Source: Alistipes sp. (lineage in GTDB: Bacteria; Bacteroidota; Bacteroidia; Bacteroidales; Rikenellaceae). Taken from it: DNA of 15,651 nucleotides. The position numbers were made by a program, and so were the translations under genes. A model generated the notes under the pieces. That model saw only the letters and a program-made list of their open reading frames with translations, was not told the DNA's origin and did no database searches. The stretch spans positions 1 through 15,651 of the forward strand of contig JAFNUH010000242.1 in assembly GCA_017384185.1 (NCBI GenBank). The letters run 5' to 3'. Of the stretch, positions 6,799-13,679 are shown piece after piece (within the stretch, counting starts at the first letter, position 1; each line of letters begins with the position of its first letter).

Positions 6799-7946
6799 GC
6801 TGTCGAATCCTTACTCATCATTGAGATGCGTGCGCAGAGCATCATCAGCGGGTTGAACAAATCGAAGATAAAGTATTTGAGTGCAACACCCTTTTCGCCT
6901 ACACGTTTTGCTATTGAGCGTGCTCTGAGAACAACGGCAATGTAGCGTGCGATGAGCAGGATGAGTGTCGCAGCCTTAAACTCTAATGGCATAAATATCA
7001 GTGCAGTAAGCGATGTAAGGAAGAACAGCGTTTGACTTCCAATCTCCCACTCCATAGCGTTGCGGGCAGCGATGGGATAGAAGCGATACGCCTCGCCAAA
7101 GTGGTGCAGATGGCTCATCCACCACTTCATTCCTCCCCACTGTTTCTCAATCATCGCACCCTTCGGCACGAGCGCCACGCTCACGTTGTTTCGCTTGGCG
7201 ATACGCTGCAGGAAGAGGTCGTTTTCGCCGATTGTCATATTGAGGTGGGTGAATCCCTTAACGCCAAAATATAGGCTCTTCGTGAATCCGAAGTTGTGGC
7301 GTGAACCACGATATGTCGAGCGATTTACGGCACGAGCCAACCAGTAGGTTGAAATCTGCATACGTGACATACGTATAAGGTAATTGGTAAGTCCGCTCTG
7401 TGGCTCTATCGCTGTGTAACCCAGCACTATATCTCCACGCTTGAACGACTTGCCCATCGTCGAGAGCCACTGCTCCGAGGCGGGCGTAGCGTCGGACGTT
7501 GTTATGATAATATGCTCGTTGTGTGCCGACTTGATACCTACGTTCAGCGCCATCTTAACCGAGATGGGGAAGCGGGGGTTGTACTGTATCTTTGTTACCA
7601 CTAAATTGGGGTAGCGCAGACGCATATTATTCAGCTCCTCGAAGTAGTCGTTGTCCGAGCCGACATATACAATCACAACCTCAAACGGGGCGGCGTACTG
7701 CTGACCCATAATGTCGTGCAGACGTGTGTCGAGGTAGTTGTAATCCTCTGAAAACATAGGGATTATGACAGATACGGCAGGCTCTGAGTCGAGAATCTTG
7801 CGGCGGCGTGAGTTGCGGAAGTTTGCCACACGACCATATACCACGATGTGGTAGTAGAGCTGTATGGCGAGCAGTGTAAGCATTACCACAGCCAACGTTG
7901 TGCCCTGCCATCCGTAGTGTTGAACGATGTAGTCGATATATTGCAT
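6789..7946 (-). CDS. Membrane-anchored family 2 glycosyltransferase
   Basis: With the start at 7946 the product has 385 residues. Order: an N-terminal membrane helix (about 14-36), a GT-A glycosyltransferase domain (about 57-290), and two or three C-terminal membrane segments (about 303-320, 324-340, 355-376). The domain opens with 'VSVIIPMFSED', has an acidic Ser-Asp at 151-152 (TTSDATP) in the usual place of the metal-binding DxD, 'GENDLFLQRI' (240-249) in place of the common GED motif, and 'KQWGGMKWW' as the acceptor-side QxxRW-like motif. It probably transfers a sugar from a nucleotide donor to an envelope acceptor at the inner membrane. Donor and acceptor cannot be told. The longest frame starts at 8003, but a promoter element at 7974-7981 lies within it, so the ATG at 7946 is chosen. 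It leads a two-gene unit with the sigma factor. Confidence 0.87.
   Translation of the reverse strand: MQYIDYIVQHYGWQGTTLAVVMLTLLAIQLYYHIVVYGRVANFRNSRRRKILDSEPAVSVIIPMFSEDYNYLDTRLHDIMGQQYAAPFEVVIVYVGSDNDYFEELNNMRLRYPNLVVTKIQYNPRFPISVKMALNVGIKSAHNEHIIITTSDATPASEQWLSTMGKSFKRGDIVLGYTAIEPQSGLTNYLIRMSRMQISTYWLARAVNRSTYRGSRHNFGFTKSLYFGVKGFTHLNMTIGENDLFLQRIAKRNNVSVALVPKGAMIEKQWGGMKWWMSHLHHFGEAYRFYPIAARNAMEWEIGSQTLFFLTSLTALIFMPLEFKAATLILLIARYIAVVLRARSIAKRVGEKGVALKYFIFDLFNPLMMLCARISMMSKDSTAWK
6808..6812 (-). promoter_or_regulatory. Shine-Dalgarno site that fixes the TTG start of the sigma factor
   Basis: On the minus strand AAGGA (6812-6808) lies 9 bases before the TTG at 6798, inside the last codons of the glycosyltransferase gene. 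Strong Shine-Dalgarno sites are uncommon in Bacteroidota, so its presence before a weak start codon supports this start. Confidence 0.55.
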
Positions 7947-7973
7947 AACCTTATTCAAAATGAAACGATTTTG

Positions 7974-7981
7974 CAAAGATA
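7974..7981 (-). promoter_or_regulatory. Promoter -7 element of the glycosyltransferase-sigma unit
   Basis: On the minus strand TATCTTTG followed by CAAA matches TAnnTTTGC exactly. Transcription would start near 7967, about 20 nt before the ATG at 7946. No good TTTG is found at -33; the region there (about 8000-8004) leads into an A/T tract that may compensate. The element excludes the upstream ATG at 8003 as the start. Confidence 0.6.
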
Positions 7982-8005
7982 CTCTTTTCGCATCAAACGG
8001 CATAG

Positions 8006-8025
8006 TAAAAAAAATATTTTTTTTA
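8006..8025. repeat. A-tract/T-tract palindrome between divergent promoters
   Basis: Eight A, then TA, then eight T, flanked by T and A, form a perfect 20-bp palindrome in the intergenic region between the glycosyltransferase and tgt. It lies upstream of both divergent promoters. Such tracts bend DNA and can act as UP-like elements or binding sites for nucleoid proteins. Function is inferred only. Confidence 0.4.
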
Positions 8026-8095
8026 TAACGATGGCTATTCGTGTGTGAAAACCTCTTTTTGCTCTCCGAAATTCTTATTTTTCATAGAAAAATAG

Positions 8096-8103
8096 TACCT
8101 TTG
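8096..8103 (+). promoter_or_regulatory. Promoter -7 element of the tgt operon
   Basis: TACCTTTG followed by C fits TAnnTTTGC. Transcription would start near 8110, with a leader of about 46 nt before the tgt ATG at 8156. The expected -33 position (about 8072-8075) is AT-rich without a clear TTTG. It is the only good element on the plus strand before the long gene series. Confidence 0.5.
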
Positions 8104-8155
8104 CTCGAATTATCTGCCGTTGACGTTTGAAACGGCTAAAAATTAACAGAAGATT

Positions 8156-9286
8156 ATGAAATTTACACTTCAACATACCGTCCCCGCATCTAAGGCTCGT
8201 GCTGGTCTTATCGAGACCGACCACGGTCCTATCCAAACCCCCATATTTATGCCCGTCGGTACGGCGGCAGCTATGAAGGGTATATTCCACCGTGACGTCA
8301 AGGAGGATGCACGTGCGCAGATTATCCTCGCCAACACCTACCACCTCTACCTGCGTCCTGGTATGAATATCATCGAGAAGGCGGGCGGTGTGCATCGTTT
8401 CTCTACGTGGGATGGACCGATGCTGACCGATAGCGGCGGTTTCCAGGTCTTCTCTCTGGCAGATTGCCGTAAGCTCAAGGAGGAGGGTTGCCACTTCCGT
8501 TCGCATATCGACGGCTCGAAGCACCTCTTCACGCCCGAGAGCGTGATTGACACCGAGCGTACAATCGGTGCCGATATTATGATGGCATTTGATGAGTGTC
8601 CCCCGGGAGATGCCCCGAAGGAGTATGCCGCAAAGTCGCTGGCTCTGACCGAGCGTTGGCTGGAGCGATGCTTTAACCGCTACCACCAGACCCAACCCAA
8701 GTGGGGTCACTACCAGTCGTTGTTCCCCATCGTGCAGGGTTGTTCATACCCCGACCTGAGAGCTAAGGCGGCAGAGAACGTGCAGCAGTACGATGCTGAC
8801 GGCTATGCTATCGGAGGTTTGGCTGTGGGTGAGCCGACGGAGGTTATGTATGCTATGATTGAGGTTGTAAATGCTGTTTTGCCCGAGAATAAGCCTCGCT
8901 ACCTGATGGGTGTCGGCACGCCGATAAATATTTTGGAGGCTATCGACCGTGGTGTGGATATGTTCGATTGTGTGATGCCTACACGTAATGGTCGCAATGC
9001 GCAGATTTTCACCTCGGAGGGTACTATCAACCTGCGCAACAAGAAGTGGGAGGATGATTTCTCGCCGCTCGACCCCAACGGCGCAAGCTTTGTCGATACA
9101 CTCTACTCGAAGGCGTATGTTCACCACCTTGTGGTCTGCAAGGAGATGCTTGCGGCACAGATTGCATCGCTGCATAACATTGCATTCTACCTCTGGTTGG
9201 TGGGTGAGGCTCGCCGCCACATCATTGCGGGCGATTGGTCGCAGTGGAAGAGGGAGATGGTTGAGAAGCTGAGCCGTCGTTTGTAG
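8156..9286 (+). CDS. tgt: tRNA-guanine transglycosylase (queuosine synthesis), zinc-site cysteines replaced
   Basis: The 376-residue enzyme swaps guanine at position 34 of GUN-anticodon tRNAs for a queuine precursor. Visible family signatures: 'LTDSGGFQVFSL' with Asp92 (general acid/base), 'GGLAVGEP' (220-227), and 'VDMFDCVMPTRNGR' with Asp271, which aligns with the catalytic nucleophile Asp280 of the Zymomonas enzyme. Counting from that Asp, the zinc ligands Cys318, Cys320, Cys323 and His349 fall on Gly309, Ser311, Asp314 and His340. The His is kept but all three cysteines are gone, and the reading frame here is clean. I believe related Bacteroidota enzymes look similar, so this may be a lineage trait and not a defect. 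It is the first gene of the plus-strand series; the next gene, a permease, starts 54 bp on. Confidence 0.95.
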   Translation: MKFTLQHTVPASKARAGLIETDHGPIQTPIFMPVGTAAAMKGIFHRDVKEDARAQIILANTYHLYLRPGMNIIEKAGGVHRFSTWDGPMLTDSGGFQVFSLADCRKLKEEGCHFRSHIDGSKHLFTPESVIDTERTIGADIMMAFDECPPGDAPKEYAAKSLALTERWLERCFNRYHQTQPKWGHYQSLFPIVQGCSYPDLRAKAAENVQQYDADGYAIGGLAVGEPTEVMYAMIEVVNAVLPENKPRYLMGVGTPINILEAIDRGVDMFDCVMPTRNGRNAQIFTSEGTINLRNKKWEDDFSPLDPNGASFVDTLYSKAYVHHLVVCKEMLAAQIASLHNIAFYLWLVGEARRHIIAGDWSQWKREMVEKLSRRL

Positions 9287-9309
9287 CCGGAAACCAAGAA
9301 TTGAAAAAG

Positions 9310-9325
9310 TCGGCTCCATAGCCGA
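9310..9325 (+). other. Small hairpin in the leader of the permease gene
   Basis: TCGGCT and AGCCGA form a perfect 6-bp stem with a 4-base loop, 15 bases before the permease ATG at 9341. The centre CGGCT could instead pair with AGCCG at 9285-9289 (over the tgt stop) or 9272-9276, so alternative foldings exist. No T-run follows on the plus strand, so it is not a standard terminator between tgt and the permease. It may tune expression or stability. Confidence 0.3.
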
Positions 9326-9340
9326 AAAGATATTTTGAGA

Positions 9341-10450
9341 ATGGATAAGATAAAACTATCGTGGCCAGGACTGAAGATTCTGGATCGTTATATACTCCGT
9401 AAGTTCCTCGGAACATACGCCTTTGCAATCGCTATGATTACGGTGATTCTGGTGGTCTTCGACTACGCCGAGCGTGTCGATAACTTCACCGAGTCGCACG
9501 CCCCGTGGTCGGCAATCATCTTCGACTACTATGTCAACTTCATCCCCGACTTCATCAACCAGTTCAGTGGTCTGTTTACCTTTATCTCGGTAATCTTCTT
9601 CACCTCGAAGATGGCTTACCAGACCGAGATTATCGCTATGCTGTCGGGTGGTGTGAGCTTCCGCCGTCTGATGTGGCCCTACTTCTTGGGTGCGTTGGCT
9701 ATTATGTTGCTCTCGCTTACGCTCAATCTGTGGGTTATCCCCCAGTCGCAGGTGGCGTGTGTGAATTTCCGTCAGACATACTTCAAGAAGTATAAAAACG
9801 AGCAGTACGACCGCCACATATATCGCCAGCTTGAGCCTGGGCAGTTTGTCTATGTGCGTGGCTTCTCGAACAACAATAAAGCCTCGTTCTTAGCCATCGA
9901 GCAGTTTGACGGTACGACAATTCGTCAGACGCTGGAGGCTTCGGACGTGAGCGTTGACCCCGAGACAAGTCGCTGGACGGCGCAGCGCTATATTATCCGC
10001 ACAACCGATGAGGATGGTCGTGAGACATTTAATCAGCTGCGAGACCTCGATACTCTCATCTCGCTCGATGTGCGTGAGTTGGGACGTGTTGAGCAGACCA
10101 TCTCGACGATGAAGATTGGCGAGTTGAATCGCTTCCTCGCCCAGCAACGTATGAAGGGCTCCGACTCTATCAACCTCATCGAGGTGGAGCGCCATACACG
10201 CTACGCATACCCGATGGCGACCTTTATCCTGACGCTTATCGGTGTGTCGCTTTCGTCACGTAAGGTGCGAGGCGGTACGGGTCTGCATATTGGAATTGGT
10301 ATCACACTCTGCTTTACATACATTATGTTCAACCGTGTCTTCGAGGAGTTTGCCAAGAGTGGTGGCTTGCCCGTAGGTTTGGCGGTGTGGATACCGAATA
10401 TAATTTTTGCCATTGTGGCAGTTTATCTCTATCGTAAAGCTCCGAAATAA
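9341..10450 (+). CDS. LptF/LptG-family permease of the LPS transport complex
   Basis: The 369-residue inner-membrane protein belongs to the YjgP/YjgQ family. With a partner permease and the LptB ATPase it extracts lipopolysaccharide from the inner membrane and passes it to the periplasmic bridge. The family layout is visible: 'LKILDRYILRKFLGTY' amphipathic entry, membrane helices at about 24-41, 65-87 and 113-132, a periplasmic beta-jellyroll-type region at about 135-280, then helices at about 288-304, 312-331 and 345-363. Whether it is LptF or LptG cannot be decided here; no second copy is in the window. The ATG at 9341 is preferred over a TTG two codons earlier. Its stop overlaps the mqnE start by one base (TAATG), so the two are coupled. 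From memory, tgt next to this permease is a common order in Bacteroidota. Confidence 0.9.
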   Translation: MDKIKLSWPGLKILDRYILRKFLGTYAFAIAMITVILVVFDYAERVDNFTESHAPWSAIIFDYYVNFIPDFINQFSGLFTFISVIFFTSKMAYQTEIIAMLSGGVSFRRLMWPYFLGALAIMLLSLTLNLWVIPQSQVACVNFRQTYFKKYKNEQYDRHIYRQLEPGQFVYVRGFSNNNKASFLAIEQFDGTTIRQTLEASDVSVDPETSRWTAQRYIIRTTDEDGRETFNQLRDLDTLISLDVRELGRVEQTISTMKIGELNRFLAQQRMKGSDSINLIEVERHTRYAYPMATFILTLIGVSLSSRKVRGGTGLHIGIGITLCFTYIMFNRVFEEFAKSGGLPVGLAVWIPNIIFAIVAVYLYRKAPK

Positions 10451-11532
10451 TGGGTAATTGGGAAGGTATAGCAGCTCGTGTAGCTCAGGGCGAGCGCCTC
10501 ACGGCTGAGGATGCACTCACGCTGTGGCAGGATGCTCCGCTGTGGCGTTTGGGTGAGTTGGCTGTGGCTAAGAAACGCTCCATTAGCGGCGATAAGGTCT
10601 TTTATAACAAAAATTTCCACCTCGAGCCGACCAACACTTGCGTCTTTAATTGTAAGTTCTGCTCGTTCCGCCGTCCGAAGGGTAGCCCCGAGGCGTGGGA
10701 TATGTCGATGGAGGAGGTTGAGCAGCTTGTGCGCTCGTATGAGGGTCGTGGCGTTACAGAGGTGCATATCGTGGGTGGCGTGCATCCCGAGCACGGGTTG
10801 GATTACTACTGCGATATGATTCGTCGTGTGAAGGCAATCCTGCCGGATGTGGCTGTCAAGGCATTTACTGCTATCGAACTATCGTATATGATTCGCAAGG
10901 CGGGACTCTCGACCGAGCAGGGTCTAAGGATGTTGATTGATGCGGGTATGGAGGCTATTCCGGGCGGTGGCGCCGAGATTTTCGACGAGAAGGTACGTGC
11001 CGAGATTTGCCCCGATAAGGGCTCAACGGCGGAGTGGTTCGATGTACACCGTACGGCACACACACTCGGTATAAGCACCAATGCCACGATGTTGTATGGT
11101 CACATCGAGCGCATCGAGCACCGCATCGACCACCTGCTGCGCCTTCGTGAGTTGCAGGATGCGACGGGCGGTTTGAACGCCTTTATTCCGCTAAAGTATC
11201 GTAACTTCGGTAACTCTATGTCCGAGATTGGCGAGGTGCCTATTACCGATGACCTGCGCACACTTGCTATGAGCCGCCTTATTCTGGATAACGTGCCCCA
11301 CATCAAGGCGTATTGGGTTATGTATGGCAAGCAGACTACGGAGATGGCTCTGGCGTTTGGTGCCGATGATATTGATGGCACGATTGACGACTCGACCAAA
11401 ATTTATTCGATGGCGGGTGCCGACGACCAGCGTCCACGTATGAGCGTCGAGCAGATGCGTGAGATGGTTGAGCGTGCCGGCTTCCGTGCTGTGGAGCGAG
11501 ATACACACTATAATGAGATTGAAAACAAGTAG
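10450..11532 (+). CDS. mqnE: Aminofutalosine synthase (menaquinone synthesis)
   Basis: The 360-residue product is a radical SAM enzyme. The cluster motif CVFNCKFC has Cys64, Cys68 and Cys71, preceded by 'FHLEPTN', as in MqnE. The C-terminal half has 'FIPLKYRNFGN', 'DNVPHIKAYWVMYGKQ' and 'FGADDIDGTIDD'. The HIKAYWVM form is typical of MqnE, while its relative MqnC usually has HIQASWV. MqnE joins 3-[(1-carboxyvinyl)oxy]benzoate to the adenosyl part of SAM to make 6-amino-6-deoxyfutalosine, the second step of the futalosine route to menaquinone. None of the other mqn genes is in the window. It sits between the LPS permease (one-base overlap) and the PASTA gene (2-bp gap), so it is expressed with envelope genes. 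Confidence 0.9.
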   Translation: MGNWEGIAARVAQGERLTAEDALTLWQDAPLWRLGELAVAKKRSISGDKVFYNKNFHLEPTNTCVFNCKFCSFRRPKGSPEAWDMSMEEVEQLVRSYEGRGVTEVHIVGGVHPEHGLDYYCDMIRRVKAILPDVAVKAFTAIELSYMIRKAGLSTEQGLRMLIDAGMEAIPGGGAEIFDEKVRAEICPDKGSTAEWFDVHRTAHTLGISTNATMLYGHIERIEHRIDHLLRLRELQDATGGLNAFIPLKYRNFGNSMSEIGEVPITDDLRTLAMSRLILDNVPHIKAYWVMYGKQTTEMALAFGADDIDGTIDDSTKIYSMAGADDQRPRMSVEQMREMVERAGFRAVERDTHYNEIENK

Positions 11533-11534
11533 AT

Positions 11535-12551
11535 ATGGAGAAGAGAAGAAGTAGCAGAAAGAGCGTCAAGCAGGGTAGCTTGCAGGGGTGGATTGCACGC
11601 CTGAAGGCATCACCCGTAGTATATCACGCTCTGCTTATCGGTGTGGTGCTGGTGCTTATCATCGTGGCATCGAGCATCTTTATGAGCGTCATCACACGCC
11701 ACGGCACACATCGCACGGTGCCCGACTTTATGGGTGTGAAGATTGCCGATGCCGAGCGTATTGCCGACGATGAGCGTCTGGAGATAATCATCAACGACTC
11801 GTTGTTCGTGCCGGCATACGAGGGTGGCGTGGTGTTGGACCAGCTACCTAAGGGAGGTGTTCAGGTTAAGGCGGGTCGTAAGGTATATGTTACTATCAAC
11901 TCGTTCCGTGAGAAGATGGTGCAGGTGCCCTATGTTGCGGGTCGCTCACTGCGTCAGGCGAAGAATATGCTGGAGGTAGCAGGCTTGGGTATCGAGAAGC
12001 TTATCTACGAGGAGGATATAGCAACCAACTACGTCTTGGCGGAGATTGTCGAGGGACGTGAGATGACACGTGAGTCGAAGGTTGAGATTGAGATGGGCTC
12101 GGGCGTGGTGCTGAAGGTGGGTGTTGAGCCTGAGCGTAACACCACCATCGTGCCGAAGGCTATCGGTCAGAGCTTGCAGGCGGCAAAGAGCCGTCTGTGG
12201 GAGCAGGGTCTAAACATCGGCAAGGTGACATTCGATAAGGGTATAAATCTACTGAACCAGAAGGATGCACGTGTATATCGTCAGTCGGTGGCTCACAACG
12301 CAACGGCGGAGTTGGGCGCAGCCGTAGATTTGTGGCTCACGCTCGATGATAAGATGGTCGAGAAGAACAGCCAGGCTTCGGATAAGCAGGCTCGTGACCT
12401 GGAGGAGCAGCGTCTGGAGGCAGAGGAGGCTCTGCGTGATTCGTTGGAGCAGGTGGAGAGTGCGCAGCGTCAGGATTTGATGAAGGCGTTGCAGCAGAGT
12501 AGCGCCCAAAGTGCCAACGTAACAGAGACCGATGAGGATGAATTTTTTTAG
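11535..12551 (+). CDS. Membrane-anchored protein with three PASTA domains
   Basis: The 338-residue product has a basic cytoplasmic N-terminus (MEKRRSSRKSVK), one membrane helix (about 31-53), and then three PASTA repeats facing the periplasm (about 61-122, 129-197 and 205-270). Each has the family pattern: VPDFMGVKIADAE, VPYVAGRSLRQAKNML and VPKAIGQSLQAAKSRL. PASTA domains bind peptidoglycan-type ligands, so a role in cell-wall sensing or assembly is inferred. No kinase or transpeptidase domain is attached, unlike Ser/Thr kinases or penicillin-binding proteins with PASTA. After the third repeat comes a charged, probably coiled-coil stretch (about 283-320) and an acidic end (ETDEDEFF). It starts 2 bp after mqnE and is followed by rluD after 9 bp; PASTA beside rluD is, from memory, a common Bacteroidota pairing. 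Confidence 0.9.
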   Translation: MEKRRSSRKSVKQGSLQGWIARLKASPVVYHALLIGVVLVLIIVASSIFMSVITRHGTHRTVPDFMGVKIADAERIADDERLEIIINDSLFVPAYEGGVVLDQLPKGGVQVKAGRKVYVTINSFREKMVQVPYVAGRSLRQAKNMLEVAGLGIEKLIYEEDIATNYVLAEIVEGREMTRESKVEIEMGSGVVLKVGVEPERNTTIVPKAIGQSLQAAKSRLWEQGLNIGKVTFDKGINLLNQKDARVYRQSVAHNATAELGAAVDLWLTLDDKMVEKNSQASDKQARDLEEQRLEAEEALRDSLEQVESAQRQDLMKALQQSSAQSANVTETDEDEFF

Positions 12552-12560
12552 TATTTGATA

Positions 12561-13676
12561 ATGACTGATATTCAAGATAATATTGCCTCTCTCAACGACG
12601 AGTTGTTAGCAGAGGTAGAGATGGATTCCCTTGCTGCGGGCGACGATGAGCTCTCGGAGGGTGCCGACGAGATGTTCGAGCACTTTGCCATCACGGTGGA
12701 TAAGGGACAGAAGATGTTGCGTCTGGATAAGTACCTTGTTGACCGTATGGAGCACTGCTCACGTAACCGCATACAGGCGGCTGCCGATAGCGGTAACATC
12801 CTGGTAAATGGCGTTGCGGCAAAGTCGAGCTACAAGGTTAAGCCTATGGACCGCATCACGCTCGTTATGCCCTACCCGAAGCGAGAGATTGAGATTATTC
12901 CCGAGGATATTCCGCTGGAGATCGTATATGAGGATGACGACCTGCTGATTGTAAACAAAGAGGCGGGTATGGTCGTTCACCCGGGTTGCGGAAATTATAG
13001 CGGTACGCTTGTCAATGCCCTCACGCACCACCTGAAGGATATTCCTCTGTTTCAGGATGGCGATATGCGTGCAGGATTGGTACACCGCATCGATAAGGAT
13101 ACGTCGGGTCTGCTCGTTGTGGCTAAGAATGAGCGTGCGCACGCTCGCCTTGCCAAGCAGTTCTTCGACCACACTATCCACCGCCGTTATGTAGCCCTTG
13201 TGTGGGGTAATCTGGAGGAGGATGAGGGTACGATTACGGGAAATATCGGTCGTAGCCCAAAGGATAGATTGCAGATGTATGTCTTTGCCGATGGCTCGGA
13301 TGGCAAGCACGCCGTGACGCACTATAAGGTACTGAAGCGCTACGGCTATGTAACCCTTGTGGAGTGCCGCCTCGAGACGGGTCGCACACACCAGATACGT
13401 GTGCATATGTCGTGGCAGGGACACCCTCTGTTCAACGATTCTCGCTACGGTGGCGACAGAATATTGAAGGGTACAACCTTTTCGAAGTATAAGCAGTTTA
13501 TCGAAAATTGTTTTACGTTGCTACCTCGTCAGGCTCTGCACGCCCGTTCGCTGGGCTTTGTGCACCCCACAACGGGCGAGGATATCTACTTCGAGAGTGA
13601 ACTGCCCGCAGATTTGTTAGCCGTAATCGCTAAGTGGGATGGCTATGTTGCAGCCAGAAAAATGGAAGAGGAGTAG
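12561..13676 (+). CDS. rluD: RluD-type large-subunit rRNA pseudouridine synthase
   Basis: The 371-residue enzyme converts uridines of 23S rRNA to pseudouridine. An S4 RNA-binding domain (about 51-98: 'MLRLDKYLVDRM', 'GNILVNG') precedes the RluA-type catalytic domain (about 120-350), whose motif 'GLVHRIDKDTSGLLV' carries catalytic Asp178. 'LETGRTHQIRVHM' and 'DSRYGG' are further family signatures. RluD is likely from the S4 domain and length, though other RluA-family targets are possible. The first 48 residues are an acidic extension not needed for the family fold. ATG at 12561 is chosen over a TTG two codons earlier. ygiQ follows after 3 bp. Confidence 0.92.
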   Translation: MTDIQDNIASLNDELLAEVEMDSLAAGDDELSEGADEMFEHFAITVDKGQKMLRLDKYLVDRMEHCSRNRIQAAADSGNILVNGVAAKSSYKVKPMDRITLVMPYPKREIEIIPEDIPLEIVYEDDDLLIVNKEAGMVVHPGCGNYSGTLVNALTHHLKDIPLFQDGDMRAGLVHRIDKDTSGLLVVAKNERAHARLAKQFFDHTIHRRYVALVWGNLEEDEGTITGNIGRSPKDRLQMYVFADGSDGKHAVTHYKVLKRYGYVTLVECRLETGRTHQIRVHMSWQGHPLFNDSRYGGDRILKGTTFSKYKQFIENCFTLLPRQALHARSLGFVHPTTGEDIYFESELPADLLAVIAKWDGYVAARKMEEE

Positions 13677-13679
13677 CCT

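Noticed and set aside
8075..8710. 211-codon minus-strand open frame opposite tgt
   Set aside because: It lies antisense to a clear enzyme gene and has no family features.
9300..9325. Hairpin followed by a T-run on the minus strand before the permease gene
   Set aside because: It has terminator form only on the minus strand, where no gene reads into it.
9335..9340. TTG start two codons before the LPS permease ATG
   Set aside because: The ATG at 9341 is stronger and nothing is conserved in the two extra codons.
12555..12560. TTG start two codons before the rluD ATG
   Set aside because: The ATG at 12561 is the natural start.
12759..13424. 221-codon minus-strand open frame opposite rluD
   Set aside because: It mirrors conserved rluD codons and resembles no protein family.
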